The notes below the pieces were generated by a model. It was given only the letters and a program-made list of their open reading frames with translations, had not been told where the DNA came from and ran no database searches. A DNA stretch of 64,000 bases, from positions 5,416,001 through 5,480,000 of the forward strand of contig OY741268.1 of NCBI GenBank assembly GCA_963514095.1. Direction: 5' to 3'. Origin of the DNA: Eutrigla gurnardus (lineage: Eukaryota; Chordata; Actinopteri; Perciformes; Triglidae). Both the position numbers and the translations under genes were made by a program. This document shows, piece by piece, positions 46,561-56,842 of this stretch (its first letter is position 1; every line of letters begins with the position of its first letter).

Positions 46561-47712
46561 TATATTTTGTGTTTGGTTGCAAATGAGGAATTATCTTATT
46601 GCAATGTAGGTGACTTTAGGATCAATCTAAAAATAGACAAATGTAGGTTTTTTTTTACACTCGAGAAAGAAGACATGTTATGAAAGATAAATAAAACAAT
46701 TTGTACCTTTTTTAATTCCAGTATTTTAGTATGTTTAGAAGACTTGTTTCTTTCTCCTGCAGTTATATAAACCACTTACTACACTCATCTCGCCTCCGAA
46801 GTCGAACTACTGCACGCTGTTTTCTTTCTCCCTTCCCATCGTTTTTTTTTTCTTTTTCCAAATAACGCTCAAAATAAAAAGCCACTTAATCCATCTTCCC
46901 CTGCATGAGGCCTCTTTTCCAGGCAGCAGAGTTGGTAAAGTACATAAGTCTGCAGCGACGAGTCAGCCATGAACAGAAAAGCCATCTGTCTTCATCATTC
47001 TCCGGGCACAATTGATCTGCAGCTCTCTGGAAAGTATTTATTATGAAAAGTCTAATTTTTAAGCGGCCTCGTTTAAAGTAGCAGCGGCCATAAATCAGAG
47101 CGAATCAGAGCGACCCTCCCACTGGAATCCATTATTCCTATTATATTAGCTCCAAGTGGACGTAACAGCTTAATCTGGTATCGATCTGAGCGTGTGCGCT
47201 GGTCATCCCATCCAATCCCGCCCTGGTATCCTGAGGTGCTGCGTGACCGGCCGCGCGTCTGCTCTCACTTGAAATAAAAACGGTGCTAGCACAGCTATCT
47301 GCCTCCTCATTAGAAAGCAATAAATAATGTGTGTGTGAGAGGTCTAATCCTGGCTAATACTCTGTGTAATACTGGAGAACTTGAGCGAACTGGCAGCCCT
47401 GGTAATTAAGTGAGCAGCAGTCTGTCCTGATGGCTCTCATACACACCGACATTAATTATTGAAGTGCCGTTAAAATAAATAATGAAGTCGATTGCAGCGT
47501 TTTGGGTCATGGGCAGGAGGTTAAATTATGCATGAGCTCAATATTTGTAAGTGTAATAGGAAGTAAGTGTGGGGCTTCTTAAACCGCCAGGAAATAAATC
47601 CCACACATCCAACGCTATTAGCCAGATTTAATTTAAGGAGAAGAAAAAAGCTCAGAGACTCAAAGTCGACAGCAGAAATCAGAGTTAGTTAGTTTAGTTT
47701 ACCGCTTCAGAG

Positions 47713-48168
47713 TATCACGACTGGGTGACGACAGTTGTATGGACTCAAAAGCACGACTAGACACAGCACGGATGAAGTAATAAAGTCTTTACTTAAAACA
47801 GGTTCGGTACACAGGAGGTCAGTCAGCGGAGGCAAACAAATCCGGCAGGGGTTAGGCAGAGACAGGGTCGAGGGAAAACAGGCAGAAGTCAAAAAACCGT
47901 CAAACACTAGAAACTCTGAGGAAAAGGCTGGAACGCTTAGCACGAGGACAAAAGAAGAACTGGCAACGGACAGGGAAAACACAGGGACTATATATGCACA
48001 GAGGGGAGGTAATGGGAAACAGGTGAAGGTAATCAGGGCGGGGGAAGTCAATCACTGAGGGAGGAGAGACCACAAGGGCAGGGAGAGAGGATCTGAAATG
48101 AGAGGACAGGTGAATACTCCAAAATAGCAGACAGAGACAAAAACTACAACATAGAGTGAGACATGACA
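47713..48168 (-). repeat. 3' LTR of the gypsy element
   Basis: 456 bp, bounded by CAGAG on its outer side and by the purine tract on its inner side. It is identical to 53440-53895 except at four positions. One difference (47956) changes a base in the stretch that would be complementary to the primer site, which in this copy no longer pairs perfectly. Confidence 0.95.
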
Positions 48169-49042
48169 GTACCCCCTCCTCTAGGGACGGCACCTGACGT
48201 CCCAGGCTGCTCAGGATGACGGCGCAGGAAGTCCTGGATGAGAGTGGGGTCCATAATGTTACTTGAGGGAACCCAGGACCTCTCCTCAGGACCGTATCCC
48301 TCCCAGTCCACCAGGTACTGGCGACCACGACCACGTCGACGAACAGCCAGCAGTCGCTTCACCGTATATACCGGGCCACCATCGATGAACCGGGGGGGTG
48401 GTGGGGGCCTGGAGGCTGGGACCAGAGAACTCTCCTCCACCGGCTTGACCCGGGCCACATGAAATGTAGGATGCACTCTCAGGGACCTGGGAAGCCTGAG
48501 GCGCACAGCTGCCGGGTTGACCACCTTGGAGATGGGGAAAGGACCCACAAAGCGAGGAGCCAACTTGCGGGATTCCACTCGCAAGGGGAGATCCTTGGAG
48601 GACAGCCACACCTTCTGCCCAGGTCTATAGGACGGAGCTGGGATCCTCCGACGGTCAGCTGCTCTCTTGGTCCGGGCCGAGCTTCGTAGCAGCACCTGAC
48701 GAGCCCCATTCCATATCCGGCGGCATCGATGGATGAAGGCCTGGGCCGAAGGGACGCTAACCTCTTCCTCCAGGGCTGGAAACAATGGCGGTTGATAACC
48801 GTAGGCACACTGGAAGGGGGAGAGACCAGAGACAGAACATGGCAGAGTGTTGTGGGCATACTCAACCCAAATGAGGTGCTTGCTCCATGTAGCAGGGTTC
48901 TGGGAGACAAGGCAACGTAGTCCAGTCTCCAACTCCTGGTTAAGACGCTCGGTCTGGCCGTTGGACTGGGGATGGTATCCGGAGGTGAGACTGACCGTGG
49001 CGCCCAGGAGAGAACAGAAGGCCTTCCAACCGTGAAGCAAAC
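48144..49042 (-). pseudogene. pol: pol 3' part: integrase C-terminal half and chromodomain
   Basis: The frame carries GYHPQSNGQTERLNQELE with the final glutamate of the integrase D,D-35-E triad. A GPY/F-like 'LAPRFVGPFPISKVVNPAAV' module follows, then a chromodomain ('VYTVKRLLAVR', 'RQYLVDWEGYGPEERSWVPS', about 48213-48371). Chromodomains at the end of integrase steer insertion towards particular chromatin marks in this retrotransposon lineage. The frame is open upstream to 49346, but the sequence before about 49042 is out of frame with the integrase core. A single missing base near 49030, just after 'DRGPQFASR', accounts for the shift. The stop at 48144 lies inside the 3' LTR. Confidence 0.93.
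48169..48184 (-). promoter_or_regulatory. Polypurine tract of the gypsy element
   Basis: In element sense this reads TAGAGGAGGGGGTAC directly before the 3' LTR. It is the expected primer site for second-strand DNA synthesis. It overlaps the end of the pol reading frame, which runs about eight codons into the LTR. Confidence 0.8.
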
Positions 49043-49368
49043 TGTGGCCCCCGATCTGACACCACATCTTTAGGAAAACCATGTAAACGAAATACATGCA
49101 GCAACAATACCTCCGCCGTCTCCTTGGCAGAGGGCAACTTGGGAAGGGGGACAAAATGGACCATTTTAGAAAATCTGTCCACCACCGTGAGAATGGTGGT
49201 GTTACCTTTAGAGGGAGGCAATCCTCTGACGAAGTCCAGGGAGATGTCAGACCAGGGACGGTGGGGCACCGGGAGAGGGCAAAGGAGACCCGGTGGAGAC
49301 CGATGGGAGACCTTATTCCTGGCACACACTGGACAAGCGGCCACATACTCGCCCACCTCCTTTTCCAT
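49030..49368 (-). pseudogene. pol: pol middle part: integrase zinc-site end and catalytic core
   Basis: Begins with the second half of the HHCC zinc-binding site (ACPVCARNK). It continues into the core with DISLDFVRGLP and DVVSDRGPQF, which contain the first two acidic residues of the catalytic triad. It is separated from the upstream pol frame by the 52-bp duplication and from the downstream frame by a one-base deletion near 49030. The residual frame runs on to 48940 as nonsense. Confidence 0.93.
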
Positions 49369-49372
49369 GGCA

Positions 49373-49476
49373 GGCCGCCAGAAACGCTGCTTGATCAGGA
49401 AGCATGTTCTTTTAACACCAGGATGGCCGCCAGAAACGCTGCTTGATCAGGAAGCATGTTCTTTTAACACCAGGAT
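49373..49476. repeat. 52-bp tandem duplication inside integrase
   Basis: 49373-49424 and 49425-49476 are identical (starting GGCCGCCAGAAACGCTGCTT). Fifty-two is not a multiple of three, so the extra copy shifts the frame and creates the TAA that ends the upstream pol frame at 49412. Confidence 0.95.
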
Positions 49477-51637
49477 GGCAGGACAGGAGGGAAGTGTGAG
49501 CCCAGTGGATCACCTGAGACCGAAGAGAGTCAGGAACAAACAACCGGTTCTGGGGGCAACCATCCGGTATATGAGAGTTAAGATTTGCCTGTCTGACCCT
49601 CTCCTCAATTCCCCATGTGACTGCCCCAACCATGCAGGAAGGGGGCAGGATGTAGCTCGGGGACCTAGGCGTTGGATCTGGGTCAAACAGGCGGGACAGA
49701 GCATCAGGCTTAACATTCTTAGAGCCAGGACGGTAGGACAGAGAAAAATCAAAACGGTTAAAAAAAAGTGCCCACCTGGCTTGCCTGGAGTTGAGTCGCT
49801 TAGCGGACCGAATATACTCCAGGTTCTTGTGGTCCGTCCACACCAGGAATGGGTGTTCCGCTCCTTCCAGCCAGTGGCGCCATTCTTCCAGTGCCACCTT
49901 AACTGCCAAGAGCTCTTTGTTGCCAACATCATAGTTCTTTTCAGCTGACGAGAGTTTCCTGGAAAAGAAGGCGCATGGGTGAAGCTTGTTGTCCGTTTGT
50001 GACCGCTGAGACAGAACCGCCCCGATACCCAGATCAGACGCATCCACCTCCACCACGAACTGACGACTTGGGTCGGGTAGTGTGAGGATGGGTGCAGAGG
50101 TGAAGCTCTCTCTCAGCTTCTGGAAGGCAAAATCAGCCTCGGGGCTCCACTGGAACTTGACCTGGGGAGAGGTTAAGGCATGCAGAGGGGCAGCAATGGC
50201 ACTGAATTTGCGAATAAATCGCCTGTAAAAGTTAGCAAACCCCAGGAATCGTTGGACTAGCTTGCGGCTAGTGGGTGTAGGCCAATTCACAACGGCACTG
50301 ACTTTGGCAGGGTCCATCTGGATGCTGTAACCAGAAACCACAAACCCCAAAAAAGAAACTGAGGGGACATGAAACTCACATTTCTCAGCTTTCACAAACA
50401 GCTGATGATCGAGGAGGCGCTGCAACACCTGACGCACATGCTGAATGTGAGTCTGCTCATCAGGCGAGTAGATGAGAATGTCGTCCAAATACACAAAAAC
50501 AAACTGATCCAGCATATCCCGGAGAACATCGTTTACCAGGGCCTGGAACACAGCTGGAGCATTAGTTAGTCCAAACGGCATCACCAGATATTCATAATGT
50601 CCACTGGGAGTGTTAAAGGCAGTCTTCCACTCATCCCCCTCTCTTATTCTCACCAGATGATAAGCATTACGAAGATCTAGCTTAGTAAAAATCTTGGCAT
50701 CTTGTAACAGTTCAAATGCGGATGAAATAAGAGGAAGGGGGTACCTGTTACGAATGGTGATTTTGTTCAGGCCTCTGTAGTCTATGCAGGGACGGAGAGT
50801 CTTATCCTTTTTGTCCACAAAGAAAAAACCTGCTCCCGCAGGAGAGGAAGACGGCCGGATGATCCCAGCCTTCAGAGATGAAGTGATATACATCTGCATA
50901 GCTTCCCTCTCTGGAGCAGACAGTGAATAGAGACGACCTCTGGGAGGAGACGACCTGGGAAGCAGATCGATGCAGCAGTCGTATGGCCGGTGGGGAGGCA
51001 GAGAAGTAGCTCGGGCCTTGTTGAAAACCTCTTTTAGATCCAGGTAGCATGCAGGGACACCAGAGAGGTCCGGGAAATCAGCGTCGGATGACGCCGGAGG
51101 AGACGAGGAAGCAGGAGACACGGGAACAGCAGCAGGCTCAGGAACCACAGGAGTCATTGGAACCGGAACCTGCTCTGATGAGAAGCAGGCAGGTGAGCAA
51201 TCCCCACTCCAACCCAAAATCTCTCCAGACGACCAGTTGATCTGTGGGTTGTGTCTGGAGAGCCAGGGAAGACCCAGCAGGAGAGGATGAGAGGGAGAGT
51301 CAAAGAGGTGGAAGCTCAGAGATTCAGTATGTCCTTTAGCCATAATGAGCCTGATGGGCTGAGTGCGGTGAGTTACCTTGCATAATAACCTTCCATCTAA
51401 GGCGCTGGCCTCCAGAGGCTTAAGCAGGGGCAACAGGCTCAGTCCGAGTCTCTTAGCCAATTGCCAGTCCATAAAGTTTTCATCAGCCCCGGAGTCCACC
51501 AGCACAGGATGACAGGACGTCTGGGACGGACACACCAGTTTAGCCTGAACCAGGCGGCGAGAGAAGGCAGCAGAGGAAAATGTACGGCTCACCAGTGCCC
51601 TCTTTATCACGGGTGAGCCCGGTCTTTTACTGGACAT
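49412..51637 (-). pseudogene. pol: pol 5' part: protease, reverse transcriptase, RNase H, integrase zinc half-site
   Basis: A 741-codon frame starts at ATG 51637. It overlaps the end of gag by about 30 bases in the -1 frame, so it could be reached by -1 frameshifting or by reinitiation. Domains in order: aspartic protease with LVDSGA at about residues 46-51; reverse transcriptase from about 205 to 445 with LPLISSAFELL, TKLDLRNAYH and catalytic YLDD at 383-386; RNase H from about 525 with VEVDASDLGIG, TDHKNL (601-606) and PDALSR; and the first two histidines of the integrase zinc site (711 and 721). It ends prematurely at residue 741 because of the 52-bp duplication. All visible catalytic residues of protease, RT and RNase H are present. 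The loss of integrase continuity makes it non-autonomous. Confidence 0.95.
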
Positions 51638-51998
51638 GAGGCGATGAAGTGACCCAGCTGAGAACAGTAAATGCAGCTACCCTCTTGCAAACGACGACGT
51701 CTCTCCTCAGGTTCGAGTCTCGTCCTTCCAAGCTGCATGGGCTCCTCTGAGACAACAGGGGCCGCTGACGAGCTGTTAACCAGGAGGAAACGAGGAGAAC
51801 GCCACGAAGAAGAGACCGCTGCGGACTGCCCCCTGTGGCCGGGCGGGAAAACAGCCGAGCTAGATCTGTCTCTCTCCCTCTCAAAAAGACGTTTATCTAT
51901 CTTAATAGAGAGTGAGATTAAAGAGTCAAGGTCCTCAGGAAGCTCTAGCGGAGCCAACTGGTCTTTGAGCAGGTCTTCCAGACCATGGAGAAAAGCAT
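51607..51998 (-). pseudogene. gag: gag C-terminal part with zinc knuckle
   Basis: Contains a charged 'SIKIDKRLFERERDR' stretch and a single retroviral-type zinc knuckle CIYCSQLGHFIASC (C-x2-C-x4-H-x4-C) for RNA packaging, then a TGA stop at 51607-51609. It is cut off from the N-terminal part by the solo LTR at 52004-52752. With the insertion and one duplication copy discounted, the two parts are in the same frame. Confidence 0.9.
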
Positions 51999-52003
51999 CA
52001 CAC

Positions 52004-52752
52004 TGTCACACCGCGGTGAGGGATGTCTTGTCTTGGTTTTTTTCTGTCTTGTGAATTTCATGTTTTATTTTGAAAAGTAACGCTCCTCTCGTTTCAGGTC
52101 ACCTGCCCTTCCTCTTGTGTCACCGGTCTGGCGTCTTCCCTGATCCCTGATTGTTTCCACCTGTGCTCCCTCCCTCATGTGTATATAGTCTGTGTCTTCC
52201 CCTGTCTTCGCTGCCAGAGTATTTCGTTCGTCTCGTCGATTACGTCCAGCCAATTCCACAGTCTTGACCTTGCCTTGCATATTTCGATTTAGATAAGTAT
52301 TGCCAAGTTTTATTTTTGCATATAGTTTTCCTCTGTGGTAGAGTGATTTTGATTTGGATACCTTTTGGTTAGTAATTTCTGTTTCATTGTTAGATAAGAT
52401 TCATAGCGTTTGCTTTTCCTCCTGTTGGAGAGATTTCTGTTCGTTAAATGTTTTCAGCTGTATAAGAGTAGATTTATTTTCATAGCCTGTGTGCCTTCCT
52501 CCTCCGGGAGCGATTTTCAGTTTGAGTAACTTTCATAAACTCCTAGATTCTTAAGACCAGTGTAGTCTTCTCCTTTTTTCCCCTACGGGGGCTTCCTTCG
52601 TTCTTGTTGTTTTGGTTAGTGTGGTCCGTTGGACCTATAGTGTTTTACAGCCTGTTCTGTTGTCGCTGTCTACAGGGAAACTGTATTTAAAAATAAAGCC
52701 TGTCTGTACTACTGCCCTGCATCTGAGTCCTCCGTTTCTGCCAAGCCTGACA
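52004..52752 (+). mobile_element. Solo LTR of a second gypsy-type family, inserted in gag
   Basis: 749 bp from TGTCACACCGCGG to CCAAGCCTGACA, flanked by 5-bp duplications CACAC (51999-52003 and 52753-52757). It has a TATA box TATATAG at 52182-52188 and AATAAA at 52692-52697 followed by 'gcctgtctg', so it reads on the plus strand, opposite to its host element. The 'ctgattgtttccacctg...gtgtatatagtctgtg' region resembles the corresponding U3 region of the surrounding gypsy LTR, so the two families are related. Loss of the internal part by LTR-LTR recombination is the usual origin. Confidence 0.93.
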
Positions 52753-53422
52753 CACACAGGGCGGAGGGATTCCAGCCACTGTCTACCGCCAGCGTGCGGA
52801 ATTCAATGGCGTAATCTGCGACCCGGCGTCTGCCTTGACGGAGCCCCATGAGCGCTCTGGCCGCCTCTCGGCCAGGGGTGGTTTGGTCGAAGATCTTGGA
52901 GAGTGTGTCCTTAAAATCGTTCAGCGAGTTGCAGACTGGAGACTCTCTCGCCCATTCCGCCGTGGCCCACACCTCGGCTCTGCCGGAGAGGTGAGTGATA
53001 ATAAACGCCACCTTGGCGCGGTCAGTCGGGAACGAAGAAGCTTGCAGCTCGAAATGCAGCCCACACTGAACCAGGAAGGAGCGGCAACTTCCGGAGTCCC
53101 CAGAAAACCTCGCCGGGCTGGAAAGGTGAGGGGCCGGAACCGAAGCGAGCGGCGGAGCGGGATGAGGTGCCGGAATGATGGCCGGAGCGGCTGTCGGAGC
53201 AGGAGCAGCGGCACCCCGATTCCCCATCTGGAGGGTCAGCTGCTGCATCTGTTCACCCAAGATCTGGAGCTGCTCACAGACGGAGGACTGGAAGCCTTGC
53301 TGTTGACTGGAAATTCCCTGGATCTCCTGGACAACTGAGGTAAGTCGCTCCTCCTGGTTGTGGATCCGACTTCCTTGAGATCGAAGCGCAGCGCGCACTG
53401 TATCAGGGTCGGCTGAGTCCAT
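52753..53422 (-). pseudogene. gag: gag N-terminal part
   Basis: The first ATG after the 5' LTR is at 53422 (MDSADPDTVRAALRSQ), only 17 bases from the LTR end. A coiled-coil-like Gln-rich segment follows (QEIQGISSQQQGF, EQLQILGEQMQQLTLQM), then a Pro/Ala linker and a capsid-like region with RFSGDSGSCRSFLVQC, 'FELQASSFPTDRAKVAFIITHLSGRA' style residues and 'WARESP'. This layout is that of the sushi/PEG10-type gag. The longer open frame reaching 53491 simply reads into the LTR. It is interrupted at 52752 by the solo LTR. Confidence 0.93.
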
Positions 53423-53427
53423 GTTTG

Positions 53428-53437
53428 GCCAGTTCGT
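53428..53437 (-). promoter_or_regulatory. Putative self-priming primer-binding site
   Basis: Two bases inside the 5' LTR boundary, the element-sense sequence ACGAACTGGC is exactly complementary to GCCAGTTCGT at 53691-53682 in the same LTR. The latter lies about 30 bases past the TATA box, where transcription should begin. Tf1 and sushi elements prime reverse transcription with the 5' end of their own mRNA (established for those families). The fit here is by sequence only. Confidence 0.65.
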
Positions 53438-53439
53438 AC

Positions 53440-53895
53440 TATCACGACTGGGTGACGACAGTTGTATGGACTCAAAAGCACGACTAGACACAGCACGGAT
53501 GAAGTAATAAAGTCTTTACTTAAAACAGGTTCGGTACACAGGAGGTCAGTCAGCGGAGGCAAACAAATCCGGCAGGGGTTAGGCAGAGACAGGGTCGAGG
53601 GAAAACAGGCAGAAGTCAAAAAACCGTCAAACACTAGAAACTCTGAGGAAAAGGCTGGAACGCTTAGCACGAGGACAAAAGACGAACTGGCAACAGACAG
53701 GGAAAACACAGGGACTATATATGCACAGAGGGGAGGTAATGGGAAACAGGTGAAGGTAATCAGGGCGGGGGAAGTCAATCACTGAGGGAGGAGAAACCAC
53801 AAGGGCAGGGAGAGAGGATCTGAAACGAGAGGACAGGTGAATACTCCAAAATAGCAGACAGAGACAAAAACTACAACATAGAGTGAGACATGACA
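53440..53895 (-). repeat. 5' LTR of the gypsy element
   Basis: 456 bp, beginning TGTCATGTCTCACTC in element sense at 53895 and ending CGTGATA at 53440. It contains the promoter described separately. The outer flank is CAGAG. Confidence 0.95.
53715..53722 (-). promoter_or_regulatory. TATA box of the gypsy 5' LTR
   Basis: ATATATAG in element sense, about 30 bases upstream of the predicted start at GCCAGTTCGT (53691). Confidence 0.75.
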
Positions 53896-53900
53896 CAGAG

Positions 53901-54690
53901 TGTTGATGCCTGATCGCCATCTGCTGTAGCGTGCAATCAGCTGGGACTGGCCTCAGGCTCTGGACCTGGAGGGGTCATGGAAAGAGACTCATAGTAGCTG
54001 CTACGGGGCCCTGAGACACATGACTACAAACGCGTCGCCCATAAAACCATGGTTTTCCTGCGGTACAGAGCCTGGCGCCCGCTCCTTTTTTTTAGATACA
54101 TAAAAGTTAAAAAATATTCCCAATTTTTCAGTACCAGGCACAGACTTGGACCGCTCATCAATGTCACACTTGACCAGGCAGCCAATCAAATGGAGTAAGA
54201 GGCCTTTAACATTTAACCACCTCCTTCCTGTATTGACGGCGGTGGATGTGGCAGAAGGGACAATGAAAGGTTGATATTAGTGCTTTTTAATCAGGATGAA
54301 CTATATATTTTCAGTCTGTATCTTATTATGGTCTTTTGGTCAGAGCAACACGAGGAACTCCACCTGGTTGATGGTGAACCCTCTACACAGGATCATCAGC
54401 TGGTTTGAACTTCGTCAGCGGTGTTTTAAAGAGGCTGTTGTGTCGTTTCAGTGCAATCGGCGTTCACAACAACGTGATCTCACAGATACATGGGAAATGA
54501 CCACAAACTCTCAACAGCACATGACAGGGTGGTGGAGCCTAAATGGAGTTGCCCAACAAGTGGACCAGATCATTTGCTGCCTGAGCGGAGGGAATATTGC
54601 CTAATTTTCTATGTTGTTTCCCCCCCTAATTTCACATGGTCCGATCAGCCAGTGCATGTCTACCCCTATAGAAGAAGTGGATTTCACCCA
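53901..54690. other. Stretch with no recognised gene
   Basis: The largest frame (54296-54604 plus) has no recognisable domain and lacks plausible splice context. No repeat boundary was found. Confidence 0.5.
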
Positions 54691-54885
54691 TAGGTTAGTG
54701 GAGAATACAGTCTGAAGCCTCGATCTTGGATTTTGTCTTTTCGCCAGTGAAGGAAGTGACCATATTTGGACTGTGGAGGAGCTGCAGGTAGATCTGAGCA
54801 GCACCCTTACTGGATCTGGATCCATCTGGATGCTTCATAATTCAAGGTCAACTTTACAGCTAAGTGTTGAAGTGTTTTCAGAATT
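54690..54885 (-). repeat. CCAAGATGGC family fragment
   Basis: 'agtgaaggaagtgaccatatttggactgtggaggagctgcagg', 'ttactggatctggatccatctgg' and 'cttcataattcaaggtcaacttt' match the minus-strand copy at 21680-21830. Confidence 0.8.
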
Positions 54886-55106
54886 GTTTGATCTTTTTTA
54901 AGGTCCCAATTAATTATAATTTGTTTCTTTTCATTCACTTATGTTTTTGAATGATTTGGGTAAAATTATACCTATTCTTAAAAAAAAGAACATCTCCTCT
55001 GTCTCCCTGTTCTTGATGGCTTGTTTCCTAACAACGACAAAGGATTTTAATTAATGCTCTATTTTCATTGTTTCTGTGGTGCCACCACATTTTTTTAACA
55101 CATTAC

Positions 55107-56068
55107 CAGTGTTGGGCAAGTTACTTCAAAAGTGTAATGCATTATTTATTACTTGTTACTGTCATTTCAAAGTAATTAGTTACATTCTTTGAATTGTAAG
55201 GCATTACACTACTTTTACATTACTTTTGCATTACTTTTCAGAAAATAAAAGGAAATATGGATTCTGTGTAGTCAATAGATCTTCTTGTGTTCAATGCAGC
55301 TCATTACACAGCAGGATGTGATGTTTTTCGCTTCAAAATAAAAGAACGAAAAACGGAAAATGACTCGTATCCCGTTATTCGTAAAAACGGAAAACGAGAA
55401 ACGGAAAACGACTCCTTAACTGATATTAGATATTGTGTTCATGAATGGGATTCCGGGATGAAATAACAGTGCCATTTTTCATTCCAGATTTGCCGTACGA
55501 CTTTTTTAATGACCCGGAAGGCACTGTGTGCCGCGAAATTACCTGAAAACCTACTTTGAGACATTTAGGGGAGCTCTAAAAACCTGTTCATAAACGCTCT
55601 GACAGCGTCTGACACTCGCGTTTTGAAGTGAACCTAATGTTTTAAACGCGCACCAAAAACGTTATGACGCGGACATAAAAGCGGTTCAAACCCGACGGGG
55701 AGAATCGGAGCCTCCGCCGCCCCTCAGTTGTTGATCCTCGGTGTGACGGCCGGGGTCGGCTGCGCTCTGACCGACCGGGAGCCGCTCCGTGAGTCGGTGT
55801 CCAGCTCATGGAGCCTGCTAACAACAGCGATTAATTAACATAGTGTAGAGTCACACCGAACGGCTTTCACACTTTTGGCGAATTTGTATAAAAACAACAC
55901 ACCAATTGATTTCGGGTTTAAAATGCATTGTAACGCGCGTTACTGAGATTTGTACCGAGTAAAATATTACCAATTTTGTTTTTGTAATGCCTTACATTAC
56001 CGCGTTACAGCAAAACGTAATGCATTACAGTAAGGCATTACATTTGTAACGCGTTACTCCCAACACTG
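55107..56068 (+). mobile_element. Nonautonomous hAT element (962 bp)
   Basis: The left end is CAGTGTTGGGCAAGTTACTT and the right end is the near inverse (GTAACGCGTTACTCCCAACACTG). Perfect 8-bp target duplications CACATTAC lie at 55099-55106 and 56069-56076. The subterminal regions are full of 'gtaatgcattac' and 'gtaacgcgttac' palindromic words on both sides. No transposase frame. The middle carries 'acggaaaacgagaaacggaaaacgac' repeats. Confidence 0.95.
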
Positions 56069-56449
56069 CACATTACCTGCCATGAACACATAAAGCTATC
56101 TTTTCATGCGGCACCATTGCATACAGTCAATGCAAAGATGCAACAAATAATATGCAAATATTTGTAACATATAAAGAAGCAAACAACCCAACAATAGGAC
56201 TTTTTTACAGAAGCTATTTTGGCATGTCATCGCAGGGTGTAATTAACAAATAAATTATGGCACTGTTCCATTTAGTGTGCTGGGGCCCTGGTGTGGGGCA
56301 TGCTGTCTCAAGGGAAAAGCTGTGACACTAAAAACGGGACTATAATTAATTTCTATCAATTACAGCTGTCCTTACCCAGTCCTTCCACGTCAAAATGGCT
56401 GCTGTGAAAAGGGCCTATTACAGACCTGAAACCTCTCAGGTGAAGTGAA

Positions 56450-56708
56450 TGTAAATGGTAAATGGACCTGCATTTATATAGCGCTTTTCTAGCTAACTAC
56501 CTACTCAAGGCGCTTTTACACTACATTCAGTCACTTTTACCCATTCAGACACATTCATACACTGATGGCACATCAGGATATAACTCGTTCACATTCTGTA
56601 TCTTGCCCAAGGACACTTGGGCATGCAGACTGGAGGAACCGGGATTCAAACCGCCAATCTTCTGATTGAAGGACGACTCGCTCTCCCCCTGAGCCACAGC
56701 CACCCCCT
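56450..56708 (-). mobile_element. tRNA-derived SINE
   Basis: On the minus strand the 5' end has TGGCTCAGGGGGAGAGCG (A box, 56688-56706) and GGTTTGAATCC (B box, 56642-56652), spaced as in a tRNA-derived polymerase III promoter. A body follows with 'cttgggcaagatacagaatgtg' and 'aatgtagtgtaaaagcgccttgag', then 'gctatataaatgcaggtccatttacc'. A partial relative is at 46437-46550. It is not a functional tRNA gene, because the stems are degraded. Confidence 0.85.
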
Positions 56709-56788
56709 GAATGTAATTGATATGATTGTATGTTCATGTTGGACGTTGTAGTGATCGGTGCCTTTAAACACACAGCCCTTGTGTCCCA

Positions 56789-56792
<4 letters not shown>

Positions 56793-56829
<37 letters not shown>

Positions 56830-56842
56830 ACACTCACACACA
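56793..56842. repeat. (CA)n microsatellite
   Basis: CA units with single AA and CT interruptions. Confidence 0.95.

Larger units (their letters stand above)
39920..47712. other. Repeat-poor island without recognised exons
   Basis: Apart from microsatellites and short repeat fragments, this 7.8-kb stretch lacks the TE density of the rest. Several segments are of even composition with TAATTA/ATAAAT-type words: 40660-40930, 41690-41890, 44360-44540, 44740-44890, 44990-45130 and 46960-47470. They look like conserved noncoding DNA to the eye. No open frame has a recognisable domain. Confidence 0.5.
47713..53895 (-). mobile_element. Ty3/gypsy LTR retrotransposon, sushi-type chromovirus
   Basis: Read on the minus strand the order is 5' LTR (53440-53895), primer site, gag, pol (protease, RT, RNase H, integrase, chromodomain), purine tract and 3' LTR (47713-48168). 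The 5-bp target duplications CAGAG flank it (47708-47712 and 53896-53900). The LTRs are each 456 bp and differ at only four positions by my count (47956/53683, 47968/53695, 48068/53795, 48099/53826), so the insertion is fairly recent. Later damage is a solo LTR of another family in gag, a 52-bp tandem duplication and a one-base loss in the integrase. LTR ends read TG...TA in element sense, not the usual TG...CA. The chromodomain and gag layout match the vertebrate sushi group, the lineage that gave rise to mammalian PEG10/RTL genes (established knowledge). The element itself cannot be autonomous. Confidence 0.95.

Noticed and set aside
47735..48058. 107-codon plus frames in both LTRs (also 53462-53785)
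   Set aside because: They are antisense to the LTRs and are duplicated only because the LTRs are.
49124..49948. 274-codon plus-strand frame
   Set aside because: It is antisense to the gypsy pol gene and has no domain. The minus-strand frames carry all the recognisable motifs.
56642..56706. Functional tRNA gene
   Set aside because: A and B boxes are present but the acceptor and other stems do not pair. The sequence continues into a dispersed SINE body with a second partial copy at 46437-46550.
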